From positions 112,599,219-112,663,218 of the forward strand of contig CM071571.1 of NCBI GenBank assembly GCA_036426205.1: a DNA stretch of 64,000 nt. Direction: 5' to 3'. The translations under genes were made by a program, and so were the position numbers. Under the pieces are notes generated by a model. That model saw only the letters and a list, made by a program, of their open reading frames with translations. It was not told the origin of the DNA and did not search any database. Shown piece by piece: positions 1 through 9,853 of this stretch; positions within the stretch are counted from its first letter, which is position 1, and every line of letters begins with the position of its first letter. Source of the DNA: Ascaphus truei. Lineage: Eukaryota; Chordata; Amphibia; Anura; Ascaphidae.

Positions 1-2
1 GG

Positions 3-497
3 GACCTGGGTACCTACTCTACTGAGGAAGCGAAAGACGAGCTCGTTAGGAGGTGGGACGAGATTCAGAAGGGGTTAGTAATTCCCAAGGGATCCTCTAT
101 TCTCTACGATGAAAATGCTCCAGAGGAACCCTTGTCCTGGGTACTGCCAGGCAAGGCTGGGAATAGGCAGTTGACAAGAGTGAGTAGGGCAGAGAGAGCC
201 ATAGTAGCTCGCTATAAACAATCTCATGGATTTGATTATCCATACGTTCCTGAGCCCATAATGCAGGAAATAGAGGATAATAGGCAGACCTGGCTAAGGG
301 AAGCTGTAGAAGACTACATGAGCTCCAAGACTATCCATTCTGCCTTCAGATCCGAGGAGAAGGTTTGCTACCTAATGAGGATTTGGAGTTTAGGTAGAAA
401 CACTTTCATGCATAAGGTGGTGTACCGTCCAGAGAAAGGGCCTCCTAAATCATATTTTGTCACTATAATTGAATATAATGGGCGAGAGGTACAGTAA
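3..497 (+). CDS. C-terminal part of an unrecognised LTR-element ORF (element A)
   Basis: The frame is open from base 3 to a TAA at 495-497, about 164 codons, so the start lies before the window. I do not recognise a domain. The product is charged, with no membrane segment and no zinc knuckle. Counting from the first codon, it carries P-Y-V-P at residues 80-83 followed by I90, R94-Q95-x-W97-L-R99. The same spaced motif occurs near the C-terminus of the long ORF at 10832-13207. The stop is followed by about 220 bases that end in a purine tract and an LTR starting TGTAG, so the frame sits where the last ORF of an LTR retroelement would lie. No RT, RNase H or integrase motif is visible. I infer that it is a diverged member of the same non-autonomous-element protein family. 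Membership of that family is moderately supported; function is unknown. Confidence 0.6.
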   Translation, partial: DLGTYSTEEAKDELVRRWDEIQKGLVIPKGSSILYDENAPEEPLSWVLPGKAGNRQLTRVSRAERAIVARYKQSHGFDYPYVPEPIMQEIEDNRQTWLREAVEDYMSSKTIHSAFRSEEKVCYLMRIWSLGRNTFMHKVVYRPEKGPPKSYFVTIIEYNGREVQ

Positions 498-716
498 AGA
501 AACCTGACCCCAGACATTATTATTTAGGTGGATTCTCCATTAGGGAGTAATCCTAGTCATTGGGATTGTCTTATTATGAAAAATGTCTGTTGTACAGTAA
601 TGCACTTGTTATTGTTGCATAAAATTGTATTGTGTTGTTTTATAGGTTGTTCATCAGAAGAAGGCCCAGCAAATTTAGGACCAAGTGGGGACCATTGGTT
701 TCCACCTGAGGGAGAG
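498..716 (+). other. 3' untranslated internal region and polypurine tract of element A
   Basis: This follows the ORF stop. A T-rich stretch ends in TATAG (AG at 644-645), which looks like a splice acceptor, 72 bases before the LTR. The block from about 661 (GCAAATTTAGGACCAAG) to the purine run GAGGGAGAG just before TGTAG matches the corresponding junctions at 13353-13412 and 52762-52801. A purine tract directly before an LTR is the normal plus-strand primer site. Confidence 0.65.
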
Positions 717-2473
717 TGTAGCCCTGGGTAAATTTGGGGCTATAGTTCTTTCTCCTCCTGTGCAATAATCCCTGGTAAGGGCAGGTGTAACGCCTGTATG
801 CCTGCAGACCTGGCCAGTCCCCAGTACTGAGGTGGGTAAGGGTATAACACGCACTCACAGCAGTGAGGACGTGCCCGGAGTGTGGTAATTGCATTGCCGG
901 GCCTGGTGAGTAAGGGTTAACGTTATACCTGCTGCGTCCGGGGCGCCAGAGGTCGGAAGGTATTGTCCAAGAGCCAGAGTCCAGGGATTGGAGAGAACAG
1001 CATGGTGATGTCCGAAAACCAGAGTTCAAGGGCAGGAGAAAGCGGCGTAGTCAAAGTCCAAAGCAGAGTTCAAGGGCAGGAGAAGGCAGCGTAGTCAAAG
1101 TCCAAAGCAGAGTTCAAGTTCAACCAAGGGAATCCAAACAGGGGCAGGGACAGGAACCAGAGCTGAAACAGATAAGGGAGCTGGGCATTGACACTGCACA
1201 CACAGGAGCTACAGGAAAGCTATGCAGAGCAAGGAAAGAGTGGACAGACTGGGGTTATAAAGGAGGGAGGACAAATAGCAGGAAGGGGTGGAGCAGGGGT
1301 TTTACTGGGAGCTTGCAGGGATAGGTGTGAGAGAGCAGGGGAGGAGACAGGAAGGTAATCAAGGGTAATAGCCTGCAAGCTGCGGGGGGCGGAGCCAGTA
1401 CCTGGGGAGGGTTGGTAAGTAGATCGGGTGCGCGCGCCCTCTGTAACACAGTCGCGCGTGTACCAGAGCATGAAGGAAGGATCGCTATGGAGGTGCTCGG
1501 CTGGAGAGTATGAGAGGGGGAAGGAGCGGAGGAACCAGGTAAAGAGATGGAGGTACGTCGAGGGGCGCGAGTTCCCTGACGGGAAAACAGGGACTGGGAA
1601 CGCGCGCGCACAGTGCGTGTGCACGCAGGCCGCGAAATGGAGTGTGACCGCGCCGCGAGGGAACGAGGCAGAGATCGGGAAGGCAAGGAAAGGGGAGGGT
1701 TAGCCGGAGGAACCAAGGTGACAGGGACACGCTGGCAGAGCGAGTCCCCCGATCTGTTACAGCAGGTTTGCCAGGAGTAATCATGGGGTTTCCATCACAC
1801 ACTTGTGCTGTGCAGTAATTCAGTGAAGATAGTGTCATCAGGCTCTGTGTCCAATTGCAGTGACATGGGGGTGGTGCCATTGGAACTATTTATTACATAG
1901 CACTTCCTGAATTTAGAAGTGCCTCTCCAACCTTGAGAGAGGCTAGTCTGTCCCAGAAAACTGCCAGGGCTGTGGCAGGTTTGTGGCCCTCCCTCTGGGG
2001 AGTGGTGAGGGAAGACTATACCTCTTACTCCACCAGGGGGTAAGGGAAGAGCAAGGACAGCTTCTAGGGCCTGACTAGGAGTGGTGTCCAGGGACTTCCT
2101 TGTGGTGGCAACCTGACCTGTGATGAGCGGCTGAGAGACCGGCTGCATGATGGGCAGTCTGCCGTGTGTTGGAGAAATAAAGTATGCCATTGATAAAGAA
2201 CTCTTCTTGCCTGAGCCTGGAGTAATTTAGGCAGAAGCTGCACCAAGAGGTTCTCTTTCAGAGACTCCTCCTTACAACCCTGGGGGTCTGGAAGAGATGG
2301 AGACGCTGTACCAATAGTGAGTATGACTCAGCCATACCTCGGAAGCCAGTCCTGATGATATTCACCATACCATCGCGGGAGACTCAGGAGTCCTGTAAGC
2401 CAGCACGTGCACCCCACTGTACTACATGTAACCAGGGTCAGTTTCCCCATGATAGGGCCAATATGAGATTACA
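717..2473 (+). mobile_element. LTR of element A, split by a nested solo LTR
   Basis: The LTR begins TGTAGCC after a purine tract and ends GATTACA. Without the nested insertion (786-1761 plus one 5-bp target copy) it is about 776 bp, close to the 857-bp LTR at 13413-14269. Collinear matches include the CCTGGTAAG and TTTGCC blocks near the 5' side, the GGAGACTCAGGAGTCCTGT block near the end, and a copy of the GGAGRCGCTG motif about 170 bp before the end. An AATAAA lies at 2176-2181. Internal-type sequence flanks it on both sides, which is odd (see the leader at 2474). Confidence 0.75.
786..1761 (+). mobile_element. Nested solo LTR with 5-bp target duplication GCAGG
   Basis: The 976-bp segment starts TGTAAC and ends GTTACA, and is bounded by GCAGG at 781-785 and 1762-1766. 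This is the expected product of LTR-LTR recombination after insertion of a Gypsy-type element. It interrupts the older LTR of element A. A TATA-like TTATAAAG lies at 1255-1262. A 44-bp tandem repeat (starts at 1021, 1065 and partly 1109) lies inside. CpG content is much higher than in the surroundings. Strand is assumed from the TATA box. Confidence 0.85.
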
Positions 2474-2690
2474 TTTGGAGGCGCTGCTGAGAGGCATGAA
2501 ACATCAACAGGACAGGCTTTCACCAAGGCAAAGCTGACAGACACATGTAAGCTTCCAGGGCAAGTGCTGAGGAAGGAAGGGAGCCTAGGGGTAGTCAGGA
2601 GTCTGCACACTCACAAAGCACACCCTAGATGCCCCTTAAGGGTGTGAGGTAGATCTGGAGACAAGGGCTATAGCTGTTATAGTTATAATT
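2474..2690 (+). mobile_element. Truncated 5' leader (primer-binding region) downstream of the element A LTR
   Basis: Two bases after the LTR end comes TGGAGGCGCTGCTGAGA (from 2476), the position and TGG start expected of a tRNA primer-binding site. The tRNA was not identified. The next 200 bases match the leader at 10302-10510 in blocks (AACAGGACAGGCTTT, CTAGGGGTAGTCAGGAG, GGGCTATAGCTGT). Homology ends near 2690. Internal sequence therefore lies on both sides of this LTR, as in a tandem element or a recombination product. Confidence 0.65.
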
Positions 2691-2696
2691 TTTTTT

Positions 2697-2943
2697 AAAC
2701 TTTATTTATGTTTTGATACTAGTGTGCGAGAGGAATGGGTCTTCTGAGGTGAACCGCGTTGATTTCAGACTCGGAGACCCACTACTTCCCTAGATATACA
2801 GTAGGCCCCATTATGGGGTGCCAGTATCCTAGTGCAGGATTTAAATCCCACAGTCACGTGACACAGGAGATTTAAAAGCACAGGGTTCACCTCAGAAGAC
2901 CTCTTGCTCCTGCACACTAGTATCAAAAACAAATAAAGTTTAA
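2697..2943. mobile_element. Foldback MITE-like element, about 247 bp
   Basis: Inverted ends of about 31 bp pair with few mismatches: the left end runs through TGATACTAGTGTGC and the right end is its reverse complement before AATAAAGTTT. Inner arms (GAGGTGAACC / GGTTCACCTC) pair as well. No ORF and no convincing target duplication. Confidence 0.6.
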
Positions 2944-3007
2944 TTAAAATCATAACCATAGCAGCTATCCGCTATAATAATGAAGCTGATTTAATTAAAT
3001 TTTTATT

Positions 3008-3102
3008 AAAAGTGTGCGGGAGACGGGGGTCGCCTGGTTTGAACTGCAAGGATTTCAGGCTGAAATCAATGTGGTTAGTTCAGGAGACCCCCTTCTCCCA
3101 CA
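3008..3102. repeat. Second short foldback
   Basis: Ends AGTGTGCGGGAGACGGGGGTC and GACCCCCTTCTCCCACACACT are near-perfect inverted repeats around about 50 bases. The GTGTGCGRGAG outer motif resembles the foldback just upstream, so the two may be related. Confidence 0.5.
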
Positions 3103-3298
3103 CACTATTGTATTGTATTGTATGTCTTTATTTATATAGCGCTATTAATGTACATAGCGCTTCACAGTAGTAATACATGTGGTAATAAAATAAATAACAG
3201 ATAATATAAATAACAGATCATGGGAATAAGTGCTTTAGACATAAAAGTAACATTAAGGAAGAGGAGTCCCTGCCCCGAGGAGCTTACAGTCTAATATC
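3103..3298 (-). mobile_element. L2-type LINE 3' end
   Basis: Read on the minus strand, it runs from the ATTAGACTGTAAGCTCCTCG block through TAGCGC-rich sequence to TATATAAATAAAGAC and a short TTGTA run. This is the usual L2 3' tail. The same tail on the plus strand ends the L2 copy at about 38310-38493. Only the 3' UTR is present. Confidence 0.7.
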
Positions 3299-4410
3299 AA
3301 AATCAATAATTTTACTGCACGATCGCCTGTAAGAGCTGTGCATGGAGACGTTGCGTCTCCATGTAGCTCTTCCAGGCTGCAATTTTTCTATCAGTTGCCG
3401 CGCTATAGGATTTATATCGCGATAGCACTGATACAAAAAAACTGGTTGTACAATAATGCATTTTTTTATCGTCCTTTAAAAAAATGGCATTCATTCTTAG
3501 TGAATACCATTTTTGGCCTCATGTTTTAGTGCGCGATAAATAAATGCAAAGTCGGGCGTCAATGCACTGATTTTATCACCGCTTTGTGAATAGGCCCCAT
3601 AGTCTCTTTTTCCAAATGTAAAATTTTCTTTTATTTTTCTGCGAACTGGCTGGCTCTTGGACGTCTTGGCCTCTAAAGAAAGAACCAATATTCACTATTA
3701 ATAATCAAACCTTATATTATGAAATCCTGAGGATTTTTAGGTTTTGGGGAGAAAATGCATGACATTGAGTACAGTACTTTACATTATCATTACATATGGA
3801 GTTGCAGCTGTACAGTATTGTATAGTACTGTACAGTGTACATGTCACAATATTTATGTGCATGCGTGTCACTATGGAACTTGCTTGAAACACATATGCGT
3901 GTCATAGCATTTCTGCATATGCGTGTCACTATGGAACCTGGTTGAAATGCATATGTGTGTCACAGTTTTTCTGCACGTGTGTCCCTATGGAACCTGGCTG
4001 AGAATAAAGTTACTGTACTGTGTGATACAGTATTGTATTTGCATGAATTGCAGTACTGTACATTACCTTTCGGTGTCGCTAGATGTCCAATGGGTGGCAT
4101 ACAGTATGTTACCACAGTGACACTTGATGTGTTTATTGCCTACTGTGTATTGTAATGCATCATTTATTTTAATGTGTATTTATATTGCTTCAACACAAAT
4201 GGGCAAAAGAGCTATTAGCCTTCATCCTGGCAGGGCTAATTATAACTATTATTTTCTGGATTTATATATATTTAAATGAGATATTTATATATATTTAAAT
4301 GACATTAGTACATTATGTATAGTACTACTGTAAGTGTATGTAATATAAATCTAAAGAGTAAAAATGTGAACACACCAAAAAGTATATTTAGTTTTTTTTT
4401 TAGTAAATTT
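3299..4410. other. No gene seen; short hairpin and AT-rich DNA
   Basis: A hairpin lies at about 3332-3373 (CATGGAGAC-GTTGC-GTCTCCATG core, extended by GAGCT/AGCTC). The motif GAATAGGCCCC at about 3587 recurs at about 31703, suggesting the edge of a dispersed MITE. From 3765 to 4070 there are many TACAGTA/TACTGTA words. No supported coding sequence. Confidence 0.4.
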
Positions 4411-5425
4411 CTCAGCTTACAGCCAGAGCTTGAAACATTTCATTGTGACATTTCTGTGTCCACGGGGGAGCAGTAGCCATTGATAATTGTGAGGTGGGGG
4501 TAGGGGAGGTGATGCTAAATGGGTCTGGTTTGTCTACTGCCACTATCAAATGGAAGGAGGAAGAAAAACAGTTAGAACTGTTTGAAAAGTTAATAAAGTA
4601 ATCACTGCCTGAGAGTGTGTGTGTGTGTGTGTGTGTGTAATAATTCTGTTTATGTACAGTGCAGCAAGCATACCGAAAGTTAATAATTAGATATATATTT
4701 TTGTTTAATTATCCGGCATAAATTGCACATGCTAAAATAAAGGAAACTGCAATATGTAATTTCATTGACAAATAAAAATGTGTGGATTTAAAATGTTCAA
4801 ATTTGGTTAATAGGAAAACTATCCATCAGATTATGTTTTCTCTAAACCACGCAATAATTCTCTCATTATTTAGAGGAAAAAAATTGTTACAAATTCAATG
4901 TTCCATTTTTAGTGAAGACAGCTTAATCCGCAATGCAGTCAGGCCTTGTGTACTATGCATGTCATTAACCAGAAAGTGGAATTTCTCAGCTTGAAGCCAA
5001 AAGCATGAAACCTTTCTGTGTGAAATTTCTATGGCTAGGGGGAGCTGTAGCTATTGATAATGGTGAGTTGGGAGAAGGTGCTGCTCAACGACTCTGGTTT
5101 GTCTACTGAAAGGACCAGATGGAAGGAGGAAAAAAAACAGTTAGAACTGTTTGAAAAGTTAATAAAGTAATCACTGCCTGAGACCATGTGTGTGTGCGTG
5201 TGGAATAATTCTGTTTATGTACAGTGCAGCAAGCATACCGAAGGTTAATAATGTTAATATTAAATATAAAGCCAAAAAAATAAAATAACCAGGAAGTAGA
5301 ATTAAAACATGAAACATTTTGGTATGAAATTTTATTAAAGGTGATGACATAAAACTACTGTATCACATACATTATGTGCTTTGCCAAACAAGCGAGAAAT
5401 ACAATAATTTAGAAAGTGCCATTAA
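4411..5425. repeat. Two diverged copies of an AT-rich unit, period about 564 bp
   Basis: Blocks starting ATTTCTCAGCTT at 4417 and 4981 are followed by the same order of motifs: a GGGGGAG box, TGGTTTGTCTACTG, GGAAGGAGGA, AACAGTTAGAACTGTTTG, a GT microsatellite (4613-4638 in copy 1), and GTACAGTGCAGCAAGCATA. AACAGTTAGAACTGTT is itself palindromic. No ORF. Confidence 0.6.
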
Positions 5426-6061
5426 ACGGCAACACCATTGCATTTATTCTGTCTATGCAAGGTTATATGAGGTTATATGAGGCCATATCATTTATTTATT
5501 GGTGTGAAAATCCTATACCCCTACCTTATTATATGGAGGATTCAGATTAACCAAGATCTACCAAATACCACTACTGGTTGAATTGTGGTATACTAATTAT
5601 ACTTTAAACTAGATACCACACTTACCATGCCAGTAACTGTAAATATAATCATCTGATCTACACTGCTGTAGCTTATCAGTACGACTGCGAATTGATTTAC
5701 CATATATCGTATCTTGCACATAAGCTAAGAGAATTCCCTGGACGTCTCAATAGTTGACAGATCCTTTACAGGGACTGTCATTTAGTGTTATCTAGCAATG
5801 GTCTATTGATACACTTTGATATACAGGATCCTGAGCCAAACAGCTATCAGTCTCAAGATCCAACCAACCTTCAGTTCTTCTTTTAACACCCATTATTTTA
5901 TCTAATGTTACATAATAAAGTTTAATTTTAATTACTACATTAACCACCAGAGGGTGAGCCTGAGTGCTATATTTGGGATACTTTTCTCCCCATATTATTC
6001 ACGTTACCACCCATAAGCACCGCTCACAATATCACTGTGGCATTAGCAGGGGCTCTCTTAA

Positions 6062-6278
6062 TATTCTTTATGTACAGTGCAGCAAGCATACCGAAGGTTA
6101 ATAATGTTAGTATTAAATATAAAGCCGAAAAATAAAATAACCAGGAAGTAGAATTAAAACATGAAACATTTTGGTATGAAATTTTATTAAAGGTGATGAC
6201 ATAAATCTATCACATACATTATGTGCTTTGCCAAACAAGCGAGAAATACAATAATTTAGAAAGTGCCATTAAATGTAA
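6062..6278. repeat. Third, nearly identical partial copy of the 5.2-5.4 kb segment
   Basis: The stretch from TTTATGTACAGTGCAGCAAG to AGAAAGTGCCATTAAA repeats 5210-5425 with only a few differences, including a missing CTACTG. The intervening 5426-6060 contains no recognised gene. The pair brackets about 640 bp as direct repeats but lacks TG...CA LTR ends. Confidence 0.65.
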
Positions 6279-6990
6279 CAAATATTAATATCACATTTTT
6301 TAGAATAGTAAAGCTGGAAATATTGTATAAAAGTTAAAAAATATAAGTTTAATATATAGTGATTTCCGACTTCCATCAACATCATCTTCATCATCTTATG
6401 GCTGTCAATATGAAGCTTTCATTTCTGAAAAAAAGAAAAAAACGATAATGCTTTAAGTACTGTATATTTAGGCGATGCACTGCCTCAAAAAATGGAGGCC
6501 CCATCATCATAAATCTTCCCCCATGGGAATTACATGGGAATTACTTCCGGAATCCGACTTCAACATAGGCTGGAAGCATGTCGACGCGAGACACATGGAC
6601 ACACGGATCAGAGGGTCATGAGTAAATATTTTTGTGATCAATCACATTACACTCCACAAGGATTCATTTTCATTTACCTGTATGCATTTAGTCCAACTCC
6701 AAGAGTTTACTTCGCAGAAGCACTGAGGGAGTCTGGGGTTTCCAACTTATGGTGTCTCAGACATCCCCTCTGGGTACAACATGGAGTTTAACTTGTGACT
6801 ATTCTTATTTGATTATGTCTATACAATAGACAATATGTGTCTTGGACATTAATTTAATTTTCAATACATTCCAATGATCCAGATAAAGAGCAATATTCTT
6901 GGGACAAGAATTATACATTCTGAGCACTGACATTGGAACAGCTGTTCATCTTTTCTACATTTATCTGGATTTACCCTAAAGTCCACGAAG
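6279..6990. other. No gene seen
   Basis: AT-rich unique-looking sequence. An 85-codon frame at 6534-6791 has no recognisable domain, and I do not call it a gene. Confidence 0.4.
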
Positions 6991-6994
6991 TGTC

Positions 6995-7425
6995 AGCTCA
7001 GCATGCTCGAGGTGTTATATCTCTGGTCTGGCTGAGTTCAGGACACAGTCAAGGCCATTCTCCAGTGGCCAACCTCATACATAGAAGCAAGTGCTCACTC
7101 TTCTGGGGACGGCTGCTACAGTGCCATTGCGAAGCCCCTGACTGATTTGACCTGCAAGAGGCTCCTTGTTTTGTGACTTGGTCTCCAGAGTGCAAGACTA
7201 CATTCCAAGCCCTCAATGATGTTCAGCCAGCACTACTGTTCTAGTGGCCCCGGTTACAGCAGTTCCTGGTGCAGACTGATGCCTCTACCAACAGCATCAG
7301 TGCAGTCCTTAGTTGTGGGCGAGGATGGGATCAAGCACTCTGTAGTTTAATTGAGCATGAAGCTCTTAGATCGGGAGTTCACCTATGTTAAATTGAAAAG
7401 TAGTGCTTGATAATTGTTTGGACCT
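6995..7425 (+). pseudogene. Ty3/Gypsy RT end and RNase H relic
   Basis: Pieces in shifting frames read as Gypsy pol. V-K-A-I-L-Q-W-P (about 7049-7072) and then S-A-I-A-K-P-L-T-D-L (about 7121-7150) are typical of the RT-RNase H connection. These are followed by W-S-P-E-C-K-T-T-F-Q-A-L and, past a stop, the RNase H start F-L-V-Q-T-D-A-S-T-N (7262-7291). A shifted L-L-D-R-E-F-T-Y follows near 7369-7392. The relic has at least two internal stops and a frameshift, no LTR beside it, and is clearly dead. It is independent of the solo LTR that starts 440 bp later. Confidence 0.7.
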
Positions 7426-7861
7426 TGCTAACAGTAATAAATTGAACTTTACAGTACCTTAGTTAAAGGTACATTCAACATTGTCAAATGTAGAATATTT
7501 TGCTATGTTAACAGAAGCAATTGTTAGGAAATTAACTAAAGTCTGTACAAACAGGAATATATCTAAAATCATATTCCCTTTGTATAGATTTTAGGAAAGT
7601 ACTTTGCATTAAGTCACTGAGGTTTTGTTCTACAGTATAATCACTGTGCCCTACTTCTGTCAGTTTAGGAATGAAGCAAATACTGTAATTCAGAAACATC
7701 TGTAGATAGTCAAAATGCTTATTTTAGAATAACTAAAAAAGCAGGAACAAGATTATTTTGCTAGATACAGTACCTGTGCCCTCTGGAAATTACTAGGTCT
7801 GAGCCAATCTCTTTCTCAAATGCTCGGTTACATTTCTAACACCAACCATTAATTAAAATAT
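7426..7861. other. No gene seen
   Basis: AT-rich sequence with several TACAGTA words and no supported ORF or repeat boundary. Confidence 0.4.
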
Positions 7862-7865
7862 ACTG

Positions 7866-9166
7866 TGTAGCCAGGTCCCCCTCGCGCACTCGCCCCCTCC
7901 TTTGTCCCCCCCCTCGCGCACTCGCCTCCTCCTTCACCGTTGCGAGCGCGCGGTGTTGCTGTGCGGCCGGTTGCTAGGGAAGCGGGTCGGGCGGTTGCCG
8001 GGGTCGCGAGCGGCGAGCAGGCCGGTTGCCGGGGACGCGATCGGGCCGTCGCTAAGGCCGCGATCGCGTTGCCACAGGCCCGGCGGCTAGCGGAGCAGGG
8101 CGCCGCCATGACAGTTAGCTCGCGCATGCGCAGGATGCCAGCTAGCGTGGGAGGCCCCAGATAGCTCGCACATGCGCGAGGATAGACGGCCAGCCCCCAG
8201 GGTGCATAGGGGCAGAGACACCTGACGCCAGGGAGCCAATAGGGCTGAGGGATTTGCCCGGGAAAGGAGAGATACTTTTCGCGGGGTTTTGCAGTGACAC
8301 AGGCAGTCAGGATCCGGACCAGCTAGGGGTAAGAGGTGGATGCAGGGGTCAGTGACCCTCTGCATTAGGCCAGCAGCCCCCAGGCCCCCAGGCCCCCAGT
8401 TAGGTCCTGAGCCACTTAATAGCTTGTGGAGTATAGGGACAGGCCCTAGATAGGGACACTGACCCATTTATTGGTAGCTTAGTCAGGGACACAGTGCTAA
8501 AGCCGTGCGGCCCTTCGAGGTGGGTTCTGGGCTCAGAACACTATCAAAGACCCTGGGACTAGGTGATATTATCCGCGCTGGAATTCACCCAACGCGGTGT
8601 GGAGGACAACGTCGGATCGGGCGGAACTCCGGTGATATCGCGGTACCCGTGGCTGGAGCCCGGGCAGGTAACCTGCAACTCACGTGCACCAACCAGGCCT
8701 ATCACCAGACATAGTGGCTGCGCAGTCACACATACATATGCAGACATTGGTATATGATTTTGGGAGTGCAAGACATTTGGGTGGGGGTTACTGGACACAG
8801 GGTGGGGTCACTCTGCGGGAGGTTAGCGTCCGCCGTGACGCCTAGAGTGGTTAGCGTCCGCCGTGGCGCATGTGTTGAGATGTAATGTGATAAGTTGCTG
8901 CATGTAGTAAAGTCAATAGTTATATAGAGCTGTCTGTGTGGTCATTGTGTATTGTCCTGCGAGGAACTACTCCCCCTCTGGTGGGAGCCATCGCAGGTGG
9001 AGGCGCTGCATCATTAGTATTGTAATACATTGCCCCAGGTTCCCTTAGCGGATGCTCAGCCTTCTGTGAGCCAACAGGTATTGCACCACGCACCCCCTTG
9101 GTAACATTGCATGTTCCCTCCACGCACGCGGTATATGCGATTGGGTGGGGTGATATGACCGTTACA
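7866..9166 (+). mobile_element. Solo LTR (same superfamily as the 52.8-54.4 kb LTR), target duplication ACTG
   Basis: This 1301-bp GC-rich block starts TGTAGCC and ends CGTTACA, flanked by ACTG at 7862-7865 and 9167-9170. It shares with 52802-54424 the start, GGTTGCCGGGGACGCGA repeats, GCGCATGCGCAGG, a GTTAGCGTCCGCCGTGACGC repeat (two copies near 8825-8870), GTGGAGGCGCTGC, GAGCCAACAGGTA and the terminal GATTGGGTGGGG. There is no internal region, so it is a solo LTR. Open frames inside it are GC-rich artefacts. Confidence 0.85.
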
Positions 9167-9170
9167 ACTG

Positions 9171-9774
9171 TTTTATAAAAACATTTAACTATGACTTATT
9201 TACAGTTAGATTTTCACTTTCACTGCCATTTCAGGTTTCATACAGGAGCTAAGCACAGAAAAAGCAATATTTAACACAATGAATTTATTCATAAATTCAA
9301 TACTATTCAAAGTGCCTTTTTTTTTTCTTTTCTTTTGCTACAATCAGTTTTACTTAACTCGAAAATAAAATAAAAATGCTGGTAGATGTAATCCTGGTAT
9401 CCCTTCACAGTAAATCAGAAGTATGGCTAAAACAGTGTTATGAAGGTTTGTAGAAGATTTTTTTTATGAAGCTTAAAAAAAAGCATGTAATACGTTAGAT
9501 AATGTAAGGTGTCATGGACTATAAAAAGCAGTGGTCATTAAGTTGAATTCCTACCTGTTTAGGAAATGGAAGTATAAAGAAGTGTACTTCTTCAAGCTGC
9601 CACATGTAAATTTATACTGTACCTTGACATATTTGACCTCCCTCCCAAAATTTGTTAATGAATATAATAGACCTTTTTCGTACTAAGGCCCAGATCCACA
9701 ATGCTCAGTTAAGTAATGTAACTGAAACTAAGTTAATCTAAGCATACATGTTTTCCTACAATTTTTCTGTTGTC
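9171..9774. other. No gene seen
   Basis: AT-rich. GGCCCAGATCCACAA at about 9688 recurs at about 17072 and may mark a dispersed MITE end. Confidence 0.4.
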
Positions 9775-9822
9775 TTTATATATGATATATATATGTGATA
9801 AGTATATATACTATATTAATAT

Positions 9823-9853
<31 letters not shown>
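9775..9853. repeat. (TA)n microsatellite
   Basis: Alternating TA with small interruptions, directly abutting the PLE-type sequence that starts at 9854. Confidence 0.8.

Noticed and set aside
1255..1716. Overlapping 130-150-codon minus-strand frames
   Set aside because: They lie within the nested GC-rich solo LTR, and the Pro/Ser/Arg-rich composition follows base content.
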